Origin: Pasteurellaceae bacterium RH1A
GTDB taxonomy: Bacteria; Pseudomonadota; Gammaproteobacteria; Enterobacterales; Pasteurellaceae
Assembly (NCBI GenBank): GCA_012221805.1
Contig: CP015195.1
Location: forward strand, 1,039,771-1,103,770
Length of the DNA stretch: 64,000 nucleotides
Direction of reading: 5' to 3'
The translations under genes and the position numbers were made by a program. The notes under the pieces were generated by a model. That model worked only from the letters and a program-made list of their open reading frames with translations. It did no database searches and had not been told where the DNA came from. This document shows positions 53,600-63,619 of the stretch, piece after piece (position 1 is the stretch's first letter; the number at the start of each line of letters is the position of its first letter).

Positions 53600-54523
53600 A
53601 TGATCTTAATTGCAAATTCAGAGGCCTACCCAGGCTTTGCCGAAAGTGTCAAACGCCTAGAGTCCCAAGAAGATGGCCTAAGAGCCATGATTGAAGGCAT
53701 TAAGCTGGTTGAATTAGACCCTCGGGTGAGAACAGTCGGCCATGGCGGCTGGCCCAATGTGCTGGGGGAAGTAGAACTGGATGCCTCGGTGATGGACGGC
53801 AATAATTTAAGAACAGGGGCGGTTGGTTCTGTCAGGGGCTTCCTGCATCCTGTAGAAATTGCCTATCGGGTCATGACCGATCTTAATCATGAAATCCTTG
53901 TCGGCCCTGGTGCTGAACGCTTTGGGGATGAAATTGGTGCCCTTAGGGGGGAAAACCTGATTGAGGATTCCAAACGGGTTTGGTGGGAGAAACTGGAACA
54001 ATCCATGACCGCAGAAGAAAGAGCCGCTTTTCCTAACATTCCGTTGGCTAAATTATCCAACAATGCCACCGACCCTGAACGAGTGCGAGATACCACTGTT
54101 TTTCTGTCTAGCGATTTTCAGCAAAAAATTAGCGTAGCCACCTCCACCTCTGGCTGGGCCTGGAAATACCCTGGCCGATTGGGCGACAGCCCTATTGTCG
54201 GTGCAGGGCTTTATGCCGACAGCCGCTATGGCGCTTGCGCCTGTACCCACACGGGCGAGATGTCCATTCGCTGTTCAACCGCCCATTCGGTGGTCTTCTA
54301 CATGAAGATGGGCCTGAGCCTAGATGAGGCCGTTTATCGGGCCATTGATGATCTGACCTACCTCAAAGATGGTTATACCGAGGGCGTGACCATCCATGCT
54401 ATCGACAACCAAAACCAGCACAAGGTGGTTAGCCTCAACTGCCCAGGCCCCATTACCTACTGGTTTTGGCAGAGCGGTATGGCCCAGCCCGAAGAAAGAG
54501 AAGCTGAAATTATCACCATCTAA
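53600..54523 (+). CDS. N4-(beta-N-acetylglucosaminyl)-L-asparaginase family hydrolase
   Basis: Ntn-hydrolase of the glycosylasparaginase/isoaspartyl peptidase family T2, 307 residues from the ATG after AAGGAGTTAAG. The self-cleaving threonine follows DPERVRDT, the beta subunit continuing with VATSTSGWAWKYPGRLGDSPIVGAGLYAD, a typical aspartylglucosaminidase segment. The family cleaves the GlcNAc-Asn bond of N-glycoproteins, giving GlcNAc-amine and aspartate. The glycine after DT in the usual HDTxG motif is altered (RDTTVF), which may affect processing rate. No signal peptide, so it acts on imported substrate. Confidence 0.9.
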   Translation: MILIANSEAYPGFAESVKRLESQEDGLRAMIEGIKLVELDPRVRTVGHGGWPNVLGEVELDASVMDGNNLRTGAVGSVRGFLHPVEIAYRVMTDLNHEILVGPGAERFGDEIGALRGENLIEDSKRVWWEKLEQSMTAEERAAFPNIPLAKLSNNATDPERVRDTTVFLSSDFQQKISVATSTSGWAWKYPGRLGDSPIVGAGLYADSRYGACACTHTGEMSIRCSTAHSVVFYMKMGLSLDEAVYRAIDDLTYLKDGYTEGVTIHAIDNQNQHKVVSLNCPGPITYWFWQSGMAQPEEREAEIITI

Positions 54524-54577
54524 TTTGTAAAAAAAGGGGCAATTTGCCCCGCTTGTTTGATTGACTGCGAGGAGCCT

Positions 54578-56589
54578 ATGTTATTTTCGCCACGCCAAGT
54601 TCACCTAGATTTCCACACCAGCCCCTTGATTCCTGAGGTGGGCGCCCAATTTGACCCAGAGGCCTTTGCCCAGCAGCTCAAGCAAAGCGAAGTCACGTCC
54701 ATCACCTGCTTTGCCCGTTGCCACCATGGCATGCTTTATTACCCCTCCAAAATCCACGCCCCAGCCGTTCACCCCCAGCTAGCCAATCAGGATCTCTTGG
54801 GCGAGCAGCTCAAGGCCTGTAAGTTCCACCAAATCAAGGCCCCTGTTTATATGCCCATTCAATGGGATCAGTATGTGGCCGAGCATTATCCGCAATGGTG
54901 TATGCGTAACAAGGAGGGGGGCGAGATTGTTGCCTCTTGGTCTAAAGCAGGTTATTTTGAAGACGGCTTTTATACCTTCTTATGCGTCAATTCGCCCTAT
55001 CGTCAGTATGTATTTGAGGAAGTGGAAGAGCTGCAAAATCTCTATGAAATTGATGGCTTTTTCTTCGATATTGTCTATCCCAAGGCCTGTTACTGCCGCC
55101 ATTGTCTAGACAAAATGCAGGCTCAGGGCGTGGATATTTATGATGAAAAGCAGGTTCTGCAATTTTCTGTTGATAGCCTAGCCACCTTTAAGTTGGAGCT
55201 CAGCCACCGTGTTTGGGAGAAAAAGGCCAATGCCACCACCTACTATAACACCTCCCACATTCACCCAGGCTACCGCAAATTCCTGCCGGCGCTATCCCAT
55301 ATTGAGGTGGAATCCCTGCCATCAGGTGGCTGGGGCTACGATCACTTCCCGGTTGTTGGCCGCTATGCCCGCACCCTGGGCAAGCCTGTGGTGGGGATGA
55401 CGGGGAAATTCCACACCTATTGGGGGGATTTTCATTCCCTCAAAAATCAAGAAGCCCTAGAGTATGAATGCTTCCTAACCAATGCTATGGGGGCTTATGT
55501 GTCGGTGGGCGATCAAATGCACCCCGATGGCCGCTTATCTCAAGCGGGTTATGATTTAATCGGCAAGGTTTTTCGCCAGCTTAAGCCTCTGGCTCCTTAC
55601 AGCCACGAAAGTCAAAGTGTCAGTGAAATGGCTATTCTTAACCCAGAAGAATACCAGCCAGATGCCGATCTTAATGTCACCCGCTGCCTACTGGGCGCCA
55701 CCCGCCTCTTGCAAGAATGTGCCTTCCAGTTTGATATTATCGACAGCCACAGCGATTTCAGCGCCTACAAGCTCTTGGTTTTGGTTGATGATTATTACCT
55801 GACAGACCAGGTTATCGCTAAACTCCAAGCCTTCTTGGCCACAGGTGGCAAGCTCTTGGTGGCGGGTAAAAGTGCCTTTAATGCCGAATTAACCCAAACC
55901 CTTGTGCCAAATTTACCGCTTGAGCCACAAGGCCAAGTTCCCTTTAGCCCAGACTATATTCTCACCACAGAGGATTACCCGAGAACCGCTCAAACTCAAC
56001 TGCCAGCGGAAGAATTGGTTATGTATCAGGGCAGTGTAGGCATTCAGGTGACAGATCCAAAAGCCAAGGTTTGGGCAAAGGTGGTAGCCCCTTATTTTAA
56101 CCGCCAGGGCCGCCAGTTCTGCTCCCACCAGCACACGCCATCAAGCCATAAACTTTCACACCCAGCCATCGTACAGGCCGGCAATATTATCTACTTTGCC
56201 CACCCTGTCTTTAACATTTACGCCACCAAGGCCCCCGCTGGGTGCGTCAATTGGTCTTTGACAGCTGTACCGCTCTGCTGGGCAGCCAACTGGTTAGCCA
56301 CAATGGCCCAAGTTCCCTCATCGCCCTGCTAAACCACCAGCCAGAGGCCAGACGCTATGTTCTCCACCTTCTGCACTACCTTCCTGAAAGTAAGTGTAAG
56401 GACTTGCTGATTATCGACAGTAAAATCCCCCTGCATGGCCTCAAACTTAAGGTGAGGCTAACAGACATCAAAGAAGTGTTTGCGGTGCGGGAAAACACAG
56501 AGATTGCAGATCTGCATATCGAAGCCAACCAGGTTAGCCTTGAGCTTAGTCAGCTAAATGGCTACCAGTTGGTCTGTTTGGCTTATTAA
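54578..56589 (+). pseudogene. Hypothetical glycosyl hydrolase (GHL6-like), frameshifted near the 3' end
   Basis: Starts at the ATG after GAGGAG and reads through a TIM-barrel glycoside-hydrolase-like domain (INGFFFDI-type segment EIDGFFFDIVYPKACYC, SHIEVESLPSGGWGYDHFP, GKPVVGMTGKFHTYWGDF) and a DUF4180-like/beta-galactosidase trimerisation-type domain (FSAYKLLVLVDDYY ... LLVAGKSAF). At about 56231 the C5 tract in GGCCCCCGC lacks one base; restoring it joins the frame to a second one (RWVRQLVFDSCTALLGSQLVSHNG ...) ending at 56589. In the present frame translation stops at 56332. May act on an imported glycan such as a fucosylated or galactosylated stub; substrate unknown. Confidence 0.75.
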
Positions 56590-56614
56590 AAAAGGGGCCT
56601 TATGCCCCTAAGTT

Positions 56615-57352
56615 TTATTGGCCCAAGGCTTTTAAAATCGCCCTAACCTTTTCGCCATCAGTCACTTCAATCAGGCTATCCTGCTCAGCATTGCCTGCTC
56701 CCATGGTGGCTGAGCTGGCACTTTCCATCAGGCTTTTGCGTTGCCCCTTGGCGGAAAAATGCACTTGAGGCACGCCTGTCTGTTTCACTATTTGGGCCAC
56801 ATTGCCAGCATGAATGCCACAGCCTGCCATGATGTCGATTCGGCCTCGAGCCTTTTCTACTAGAGTTTTGAGCAGGTCAGTACCTTGGTCAGCCGTGCTG
56901 GCCTGGCCAGAGGTCAAAATACGGTGGCAGCCTAGGTCGATAAGCTGTTCAAGGGCTACAAGCGGATCAGCACAAAGATCAAAGGCACGATGGAAGGTGA
57001 TTTCCATGCCTGGGGCTGCTGCAATCAGCCTTTGTGTGGTGGGCAAATCAATTTCGGCTTGGGGGGTTAAAGCCCCAATCACAATATGCTTGATTCCAAC
57101 CGAGCGGGCAAAGTCAATATCGGCCAGCATAAGATCAACCTCTTCTGGGCTAAAGAGAAAATCCCCTGCACGAGGGCGGATCATCATGGCCAGCGGAATG
57201 TGAGAAAGTGCCAAGGCCTGCTTAACCAAGCCATAAGAGGGCGTAATCCCGCCCACAGACAGGGCTGCACAGAGTTCAATGCGATCAACAGGGAATTGAT
57301 TAACCGTTAAAACCGATTCAAGATTATCAACACAGATTTCAATATGGGGCAT
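56615..57352 (-). CDS. cutC: CutC family protein
   Basis: 245-residue TIM-barrel protein from the ATG at 57352 (MPHIEICVDNLESVLT); a longer frame begins at 57376. Typical CutC blocks: DRIELCAALSVGGITPSYGL, MIRPRAGDF, GIKHIVIGALT, ITFHRAFDL, RILTSGQAST, IMAGCGIHAGNV, VHFSAKG. Once called a copper homeostasis protein, a role now doubted; a sugar-related enzyme function has been suggested by its frequent neighbours. Convergent with the glycoside hydrolase gene here, so probably part of the same pathway. Confidence 0.93.
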   Translation of the reverse strand: MPHIEICVDNLESVLTVNQFPVDRIELCAALSVGGITPSYGLVKQALALSHIPLAMMIRPRAGDFLFSPEEVDLMLADIDFARSVGIKHIVIGALTPQAEIDLPTTQRLIAAAPGMEITFHRAFDLCADPLVALEQLIDLGCHRILTSGQASTADQGTDLLKTLVEKARGRIDIMAGCGIHAGNVAQIVKQTGVPQVHFSAKGQRKSLMESASSATMGAGNAEQDSLIEVTDGEKVRAILKALGQ

Positions 57353-57525
57353 GGTGGTCTCCTTGGGGGCAAACAAGCGGGCTGAAAAAGGCTAAAATTT
57401 GCAAGCCACTATAGCAAATTCCCCGAGCCTACCCAAGTCAAAAAAACGACAAAATATTTGTCATCGCAAGCATTAAGTTCTATCATTCTTCTATTGTAAA
57501 AAATCAGCTATTTTGACCCGCTTGT

Positions 57526-58119
57526 ATGACCCAGCCTCAACTTGAAACCCATCCCTTTCCTGCCATCTTGCCTGCCCATGCCAGGGTGATGATGATGGGA
57601 ACCTTTCCGCCCACGCCTGAAAAACGTTGTATGGAATTTCACTATCCCAACTTCCAAAATGATATGTGGCGGATTTTCGGGGCGGTCTTTTTTGATGATG
57701 TGGATTATTTTCGAGTGGGCCAGGAAAAGTGTTTTGATCCGGCCAAAATTGAGGCCTTTTTGCGGGAGCGGGGAATAGCTCTTTGTTCTTCGGCTCAAAC
57801 CGCCATTCGGGAGAAGGGCAACGCTTCGGACAAGTTTTTGAAGATTGTGGAGCCTGTCGATTTAGCCGCCGTACTGGCACAGGTGCCAGACTGCCAGTGG
57901 CTCTTTACCACGGGTGGGCTGGCCACTGAAACCCTCTTGAGCCTCTTGCCTCACAAGGTGGCGGCGCCCAAAACCAATGCCTTTATTGCTTATCCTTACC
58001 TGGCTGAACGCCCGCTCTATCTCTATCGCCTGCCCTCAACCTCTCGGGCTTATCCGCTGAGTTTAGCTAAGAAAATTGAGGCCTATCGTCACTTTTTCCA
58101 AGAGGCGGGGCTGTTATGA
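57526..58119 (+). CDS. Uracil-DNA glycosylase superfamily protein
   Basis: 197 residues. The N-terminal RVMMMGTFPPTPEKRCMEFHYPNFQNDMWRIFG is the UDG-superfamily motif I region of a branch related to mismatch-specific glycosylases, and LPSTSRAYPL resembles motif II (PSxS). An aspartate nucleophile as in UNG is not evident, so activity on uracil is uncertain. Its stop overlaps the start of rnm by 4 bp, so they are cotranscribed. Confidence 0.75.
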   Translation: MTQPQLETHPFPAILPAHARVMMMGTFPPTPEKRCMEFHYPNFQNDMWRIFGAVFFDDVDYFRVGQEKCFDPAKIEAFLRERGIALCSSAQTAIREKGNASDKFLKIVEPVDLAAVLAQVPDCQWLFTTGGLATETLLSLLPHKVAAPKTNAFIAYPYLAERPLYLYRLPSTSRAYPLSLAKKIEAYRHFFQEAGLL

Positions 58120-58937
58120 TCTACGATTTACACAGCCATAGCACGGCGTCAGATGGTACGCTCAGCCCAACGCAATTAGTGGAACGGGCGGTGGAGCAGG
58201 GCATTGATATGCTGGCTTTGACCGATCACGATACCATCGCAGGCGTCAAAGAAGCCAAAGCAGCTGCCCAAAACCAGGCCCTGCAACTGATTGCTGGGGT
58301 GGAAATTTCCATTTTATGGAACAACAAGAGCATTCATTTGGCGGCTCTGAATGTGGACGAAGACAACCCAACCTTGGTCAATTTGCTTGCCCGCCAGGCT
58401 CAACTTCGGGAGGCACGAGCGGTTGAAATTGGCGAAAAACTTGCAAAAGTGGGCATCCCTCAGGCCTATGAGGGGGCTAAGGCTTTGGCTAATGGCGAGG
58501 TAACACGAGCCCATTATGGACGGTTTTTGGTCAATCAAGGCATTGTTAAACATGATGAACAGGCCTTCAAACGTTATTTAGGCCTGGGCAAACCGGCCTA
58601 CGTTAAGCCTGTGTGGTGCAGTATGGAAGAGGCCATTGCTGCCGTGCACGCCGCAGGCGGGGTTATCAGCCTGGCTCACCCCTTACGCTATAAGATGACC
58701 GCCCGTTGGATCCGCCGCTTCTTAGAAGATTTCGCCCAAGCAGGCGGCGATGGCTTGGAAGTGGCAGGCTGTGGCCAAAGCCCCGACCAGCGCCAGCTTC
58801 TGGCCCGCTGGGCAGATGAATTTGGCCTCTATGCCTCGGCAGGATCGGATTTCCACTACCCAACAGGTTGGATTGAACTGGGAAAAGATTTAGCCTTGCC
58901 CCAGGGCTGTCGGCCGATCTGGGAGGCGTTTGGTTAA
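58116..58937 (+). CDS. rnm: 5'-3' exoribonuclease RNase AM (PHP domain)
   Basis: PHP-domain phosphoesterase of the YciV/TrpH family, 273 residues; in E. coli it matures the 5' ends of 5S, 16S and 23S rRNA and degrades short oligonucleotides. Metal-binding motifs DLHSHSTASDGTLSP (H-x-H), LTDHDTIAG, GVEIS and SLAHPLRYK, with a final SAGSDFHYPT, are all present. Translationally coupled to the UDG-like gene. Confidence 0.93.
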   Translation: MIYDLHSHSTASDGTLSPTQLVERAVEQGIDMLALTDHDTIAGVKEAKAAAQNQALQLIAGVEISILWNNKSIHLAALNVDEDNPTLVNLLARQAQLREARAVEIGEKLAKVGIPQAYEGAKALANGEVTRAHYGRFLVNQGIVKHDEQAFKRYLGLGKPAYVKPVWCSMEEAIAAVHAAGGVISLAHPLRYKMTARWIRRFLEDFAQAGGDGLEVAGCGQSPDQRQLLARWADEFGLYASAGSDFHYPTGWIELGKDLALPQGCRPIWEAFG

Positions 58938-58970
58938 GTTTCTATTCAAACCTATTTAGAAGGGTAATTT

Positions 58971-59279
58971 ATGCAATTAAGTGATAATTCAAAAAGTCTT
59001 AATAACGATGAAATATTAGCCATAATAAGATTAATATTTTTCATAAAATTTGAAGCAGATGATCCTGAGCTGTTGATTTATGCTGGAAGTCCAACAATCA
59101 ATTCAGCCTTAGAAAAGATGCTACTTTCCCATCCTTTTTATAAAGATAGAATGGAGCATTTTGGTCAGCTTAATCAAGAGAGTTTAGATTTTGTGAAATC
59201 CAAAATATTAAAGGATAGTAGGCTGAATGAAAATATGCTAAAAGAATTAGTGAATAATTGTATCTTTCCCTATAAATAA
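58971..59279 (+). CDS. Small AT-rich ORF of unknown function
   Basis: 102 residues, starting 33 bp after rnm with AAGGG before the ATG. I recognise no family. The protein is helical and soluble (NDEILAIIRLIFFIKFEADDPELL ... KDSRLNENMLKELVNNCIF). Base composition is clearly AT-richer than the flanking genes, which suggests horizontal acquisition. A one-gene accessory insert, possibly an immunity-type protein, but nothing in the sequence proves that. Confidence 0.65.
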   Translation: MQLSDNSKSLNNDEILAIIRLIFFIKFEADDPELLIYAGSPTINSALEKMLLSHPFYKDRMEHFGQLNQESLDFVKSKILKDSRLNENMLKELVNNCIFPYK

Positions 59280-59329
59280 TTGTTTTATTTCTAAAGCCGA
59301 TAAACCTCTTTTATTTGAAGAAAACTATT

Positions 59330-59352
59330 ACCTAGCACGAGCCGTGCTAGGT
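59330..59352. repeat. Palindrome CTAGCACG type
   Basis: ACCTAGCACG-AGC-CGTGCTAGGT, perfect arms. A related sequence (CCTAGTACGGCTCTGCCGTGCT) is at 13140-13162. Another small hairpin AAGCAGC-GGA-GCTGCTT follows at 59385-59401. Confidence 0.6.
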
Positions 59353-59411
59353 TACTTATTTCAGCCAGGCTGTGGCTGCCAGGTTCAAGCAGCGGAGCTG
59401 CTTAATGAAAT

Positions 59412-59444
59412 AACCCCATACGGCTCGTATGGGGTTTTGTTTTT
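59412..59444 (+). terminator. Terminator between the AT-rich ORF and ycgL
   Basis: AACCCCATACG-GCT-CGTATGGGGTT followed by TTGTTTTT on the plus strand. The minus-strand tail is weaker, so the main use is for the plus-strand gene. Confidence 0.8.
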
Positions 59445-59451
59445 ATAGTAT

Positions 59452-59727
59452 CTACAGGCGTTTTTGTTGTTCCACAAAAGCCTTATGCAGATTCTCCACA
59501 GGTGGCGGGACTTGCAGATAGAAGCCTTGGCTTTCAATCTTATCTAAGACTTCTTGGTTGCTGGCCTGTTGCAGCTGTTTTTGACCCTTGAGGTTAAAAA
59601 GCATAACAAATTGCGGCTTGCCGAAGACCTGGCGGAGTTCGTCAGGCACGGGGTCGAAGTGATCACGTTTGGCAACATAGAGGTACATCCCCTCTTTTTT
59701 CGGGCTTTTATAGATGGCGCAGAGCAT
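59452..59727 (-). CDS. ycgL: YcgL domain protein
   Basis: 91-residue gamma-proteobacterial protein of unknown function. The start [38 protein letters not shown] and the motif [13 protein letters not shown] are diagnostic of YcgL. Lies 19 bp after dnaB on the same strand. Confidence 0.93.
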   Translation of the reverse strand: MLCAIYKSPKKEGMYLYVAKRDHFDPVPDELRQVFGKPQFVMLFNLKGQKQLQQASNQEVLDKIESQGFYLQVPPPVENLHKAFVEQQKRL

Positions 59728-59746
59728 GGTTTAGTCCTTTCTTTTC

Positions 59747-61201
59747 TTAATATTCATCATCATAGGCCGGGCCTGTGTAGTTGTCGAAGCGGGAATATTG
59801 GCCTTGGAAGGTCAGGCGTACCCGTCCAATCGGGCCGTTACGCTGCTTGCCGATAATGATCTCGGCAATGCCCTTGGTTTCGGGGTTGTCGTGATAGACC
59901 TCATCACGGTAGATAAACATAATCAGGTCGGCATCTTGTTCGATGGAGCCAGATTCCCGCAAGTCGGAATTGACAGGGCGTTTGTCGGCCCGTTGCTCTA
60001 GGCTTCGGTTGAGCTGGGACAGGGCCACCACAGGCACTTGTAGCTCCTTGGCTAGGGCCTTGAGGGAGCGGGAGATTTCGGCAATTTCCAGGGTACGGTT
60101 GTCGGCAAAGCCAGGCGCCCGCATCAGTTGCAGGTAGTCCACCATAATCAGGCTTAAGCCACCGTTTTCCTTGTAAACCCGTCGGGCCCGAGAGCGGAGT
60201 TCGGTTGGGGTCAGGCCGGAGCTGTCGTCAATGTAGATATTCTTGCGTTCATTGAGAATGGCCATGGTGGTAGAAATCTTGGCCCAGTCTTCATCATCGT
60301 GGATTTGGCCAGTACGGATCTTGGTTTGATCAACCCGAGAAAGAGAGGCCAGCATCCGCATCATAATCTGGTCGGCCGGCATCTCTAGGCTGAAAATCAG
60401 CACAGGCTTGGCCGGCTTTTTGCTGACCAGGTTGCCCTCTTCATCATATTCTTCAATATTTTCCAGCGAGGCATTTTCGCACAGGTTCATGGCGAAGGTG
60501 GTTTTCCCCATAGAAGGGCGGGCGGCCACGATAATCAGGTCGGAGGCTTGGAGGCCAGCGGTTTTTTTGTTCAGATCCAAAAAGCCTGTCGATACGCCCG
60601 TGATGCCGCCGTTGTTGCGGTTCTTGGCCAGGGTTTCAATTCGGCTTAGGGTTTGGAAGAGGATGTCCTCCACTTTTTGAGGGCCTTGGTCGCTGGAGGT
60701 GCGTTTTTCGGCAATGTGGAAGACCGAGCGTTCAGCCTCGTCCAAGACATCCTTAACGGACATCCCTTTAGGGTTGTAACTTAGCCCCGCAATATCGTTG
60801 GCGGCGGCAATCAGTTCACGGCGAATGGCCCGCTCGCTAACAATATCGGCATAGGCCAAAATGTTGGCCGCACTTGGGGTGTTTTTGGAGAGTTCGGCCA
60901 AATAGGCAAAGCCACCCACATCCTGCAAGATGCCACGGTTTTTCAGGCGTTGATCCAGAGTGATGATGTCAATGGGCTGGCTGTCACGGCTGAGGCTGGT
61001 CATTTCCTCAAAAATCAGGCGATGGGCGTAGTTGTAGAAATCGCTGGCCTGAACCCGCTCGGCCACGTTGTCCCACTGCTCATTGTTGAGCATAATGCCG
61101 CCTAAGACGGCCTGTTCTGCCTCAAGAGAGTGGGGGGCGACAGTGATTTGTTCGACTTGCTTGTCTTTGGGCTGTTTATCTTTGATTTGATTGTTTGGCA
61201 T
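59747..61201 (-). CDS. dnaB: Replicative DNA helicase DnaB
   Basis: Hexameric 5'-3' helicase at the replication fork. 484 residues from the ATG at 61201 (MPNNQIKDKQPKDKQ); a longer frame begins at 61222 within a USS. The N-terminal domain (PHSLEAEQAVLGGIML) is followed by a linker and a RecA-like domain with Walker A AARPSMGKTTFAM, Walker B LSLIMVDYLQLM, and the arginine finger and DnaB motifs near LNRSLEQRADKRPVNSDLRESGSIEQDADLI. No intein. Upstream of it on the same strand is lptD. Confidence 0.97.
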   Translation of the reverse strand: MPNNQIKDKQPKDKQVEQITVAPHSLEAEQAVLGGIMLNNEQWDNVAERVQASDFYNYAHRLIFEEMTSLSRDSQPIDIITLDQRLKNRGILQDVGGFAYLAELSKNTPSAANILAYADIVSERAIRRELIAAANDIAGLSYNPKGMSVKDVLDEAERSVFHIAEKRTSSDQGPQKVEDILFQTLSRIETLAKNRNNGGITGVSTGFLDLNKKTAGLQASDLIIVAARPSMGKTTFAMNLCENASLENIEEYDEEGNLVSKKPAKPVLIFSLEMPADQIMMRMLASLSRVDQTKIRTGQIHDDEDWAKISTTMAILNERKNIYIDDSSGLTPTELRSRARRVYKENGGLSLIMVDYLQLMRAPGFADNRTLEIAEISRSLKALAKELQVPVVALSQLNRSLEQRADKRPVNSDLRESGSIEQDADLIMFIYRDEVYHDNPETKGIAEIIIGKQRNGPIGRVRLTFQGQYSRFDNYTGPAYDDEY

Positions 61202-61219
61202 AGGACGACCTTGGGAAAG

Positions 61220-61265
61220 CAAGCGGTTGTCCTTTGCAGATTTTTTGCAAATTCCAACCGCTTGT
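61220..61265 (-). terminator. Inverted-USS stem between lptD and dnaB
   Basis: CAAGCGGTTG and CAACCGCTTG surround a T-rich loop immediately after lptD; it probably separates the two transcripts. Confidence 0.7.
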
Positions 61266-61271
61266 GGAGGG

Positions 61272-63611
61272 TTAGTTGATATTAAAGGCCTCGGTATAAG
61301 GGATCATACCGCGTTTTAACATTCTCGGTACGCCCGAACCATAGGAGCCGCCGAAGCGTAGTTCAAAGTTGATGCCAAAACGATTGTCATAGTAGAAATC
61401 GTTTTTGCCATCAGGCTTGCCCTCTGGGGTCGAGGTCAGGCGGCGGGCAGTGTAGAGGGTGGCCGACCAGCAGCAGGTATTATAGGTTACACCCAACTGG
61501 CTTTCCACCGGCTTTTTCAGGGCCAGGTCGTGGTAGTGGCTGACCATAACTGAAACCTTGTCGGTCACTTCCCAGCCCAGCACGCCACCCAGTTGCTTGA
61601 TATCCTGGTTATAGCGGTTGCCGCCGGCTTGGAGGTTTTGGTCGATATATTCCTCGCTGGCAAAGCGGTAGCTCAACTGAATTAGCTTGTCCTTGCTTGG
61701 CTTGTATTGCAGGGTGCTGTTGGCAATTGAGGTTTGATTGAGACGGGTGTCATACTGGTAGCTGCCCCGCCAGTTCCATTTAGGGTGGAATTTCCAGTTG
61801 GACTCCAAGGCCCAGGAGGAGGAACGCTTGGCGTTGGCATTGGTAGTCGTGTCATCAATCCGAGACTGGGTTAAGAAGTAGATCTGGCCGGCACTGAGGT
61901 TGAAGCGTTCTTCGCCCGTGGTATCATCAAAGAAGCGGGTGGTGCCGCCCAGGGTGATGCGGTTGGCCGATTCAATACGGTCGAGGCCGCTGAAGGCTCG
62001 GTCACTAAAGAGGGAGAAGAAGTCCTGCTGGCGTAGGGCAGAGTCGTAGCCCAGGCCTAGGTTGGTCTGGCGGCTGGAGCCGATGTCGGCCTGATTGCGG
62101 TAAGGCCGATAAACATACTGCACACGGGGTTCAATGATCTGGTTGTAGCCACTCACGAACTGTCTGTCATTGGTCAGGGTGGTTTTGAAGTCCAATTTGA
62201 CTTGTGGAATCACACGGCTAACGCTGGATTTGACCTGCTCGGCATTGGTGCCTGAGCCTGATTCTTGGCGGTAGTGGGTGGCGTAGAGCTTGGTTTCCAG
62301 GTTCAAGCTGCCGTAGCGGTTGGCCAGCGGAAAGTTGAGGCTGGGTTCAGCGTGGAAACGCCAGGCCTTGGGCATGAGCGAGCTGTCATTCTCAAAGCGG
62401 GCCACTTGGGAATAAAAACGGAAGTTGCCATTACCAATCAGATCGTTTTTGTAGTAGTTAAAATCAATCTGCGGAAGCACCCGATAAGGCCCGATGGACA
62501 CATTGTCAAAGACCTGGAACTTCTTGCCCGAAATGGCGATATTGTAGTTAGGCTGGTAGTAGCCTAGCTTGAAACTTTGGGTGGCATAGCCGTCAGTGCT
62601 GGAACCGTAGCTGGAGTCAAAGTCGGAGAAGTAGCGGCGATCACTTACCCGAGTGTAGTCCACATTCAAACGCCAGTCGCTCAAGAAGCTGACATTGTGG
62701 CGCCAGTGGAGGAGGTAGCGGGCTTGGTCACGGTTGGTCCAATCCCGCATACGGTCTTTTTTCATATATTCGGCGGCCATCAAACCCTGGCCAATGCCGG
62801 TTAAATAGCGAAACTCGGGGCTAATCTGCCAGCCACGACGAGTGTAGTAGGTTGGGGTGAAGGTGGCGTCCATATTGGGGGCAATGTTCCAGTAGAAGGG
62901 CTGGGAATAGTAGAAGCCATTTTTGCTGGAACGTCCAATTTCAGATGGCAGCAATAAGCCCGTGCGGCGGCGATCGCCAATCGGGTATTGGAGGTAAGGG
63001 GTATAAAGCACCGGCACGCCCAGCACACGGAATTTGGCGTGCCAGAGTTCGGCATATTCTTCCTTAACGTGCTGCACCATTTCCTTGGCCTCAAGCGACC
63101 AGGCATTATCGCCCGGCAGGCAGGCGGTGTAAGTGGCGTTTTTCAAAACCCGGGTATCGCCCGCTAAGGCCACATCACCCGCAGTGCCTCGCCCTTGGCG
63201 GCCGACAAATTGATACTCGGCATTGCCTAAATTGGCCTCATTAGTCAGCAGGTTCATGGAGGCATCTTGGCCGGTTACATTGATAAGGTTATCCCGATAG
63301 TCAAACTTGCCCTGCAAAAAGGCCTGGCGGTGGGCATCGCCCTCTTGTTCCACCCGCACTTGGTCAGCAATAACCGAGCGGTTGCCTTGTTTCACGCTGA
63401 CATTGCCTGTGTAAGTGGCATCACGGGGCTGGTTGATAAGGGCAGAATCGGCCTCAATATAAACAGGCATTTGGGTTTGATCGTCCTGCACGAGCTCGCC
63501 AGTAAAGTGAGGCACGCCCAGTAAACATTGAGCCTTAAGATCAGCGGCAGCATATTGGCTGTAGCAGGCAGTCGCAACCGCAACTGCCAATAAACTATAA
63601 GAATTTTTCAT
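61272..63611 (-). CDS. lptD: LPS-assembly protein LptD
   Basis: Outer-membrane beta-barrel that inserts lipopolysaccharide or lipooligosaccharide into the outer leaflet with LptE. 779 residues from the ATG at 63611, preceded by GAGGT; a GTG two codons earlier lies in that site. Signal peptide to AAA-DL (about residue 25), an OstA/LptA-like N-terminal domain ([26 protein letters not shown]), then a 26-stranded barrel. Paired cysteines are at CLLG near residue 30 and in the C-terminal [11 protein letters not shown]. hemN lies just upstream on the same strand. Confidence 0.95.
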   Translation of the reverse strand: MKNSYSLLAVAVATACYSQYAAADLKAQCLLGVPHFTGELVQDDQTQMPVYIEADSALINQPRDATYTGNVSVKQGNRSVIADQVRVEQEGDAHRQAFLQGKFDYRDNLINVTGQDASMNLLTNEANLGNAEYQFVGRQGRGTAGDVALAGDTRVLKNATYTACLPGDNAWSLEAKEMVQHVKEEYAELWHAKFRVLGVPVLYTPYLQYPIGDRRRTGLLLPSEIGRSSKNGFYYSQPFYWNIAPNMDATFTPTYYTRRGWQISPEFRYLTGIGQGLMAAEYMKKDRMRDWTNRDQARYLLHWRHNVSFLSDWRLNVDYTRVSDRRYFSDFDSSYGSSTDGYATQSFKLGYYQPNYNIAISGKKFQVFDNVSIGPYRVLPQIDFNYYKNDLIGNGNFRFYSQVARFENDSSLMPKAWRFHAEPSLNFPLANRYGSLNLETKLYATHYRQESGSGTNAEQVKSSVSRVIPQVKLDFKTTLTNDRQFVSGYNQIIEPRVQYVYRPYRNQADIGSSRQTNLGLGYDSALRQQDFFSLFSDRAFSGLDRIESANRITLGGTTRFFDDTTGEERFNLSAGQIYFLTQSRIDDTTTNANAKRSSSWALESNWKFHPKWNWRGSYQYDTRLNQTSIANSTLQYKPSKDKLIQLSYRFASEEYIDQNLQAGGNRYNQDIKQLGGVLGWEVTDKVSVMVSHYHDLALKKPVESQLGVTYNTCCWSATLYTARRLTSTPEGKPDGKNDFYYDNRFGINFELRFGGSYGSGVPRMLKRGMIPYTEAFNIN

Positions 63612-63619
63612 AAGCACCT

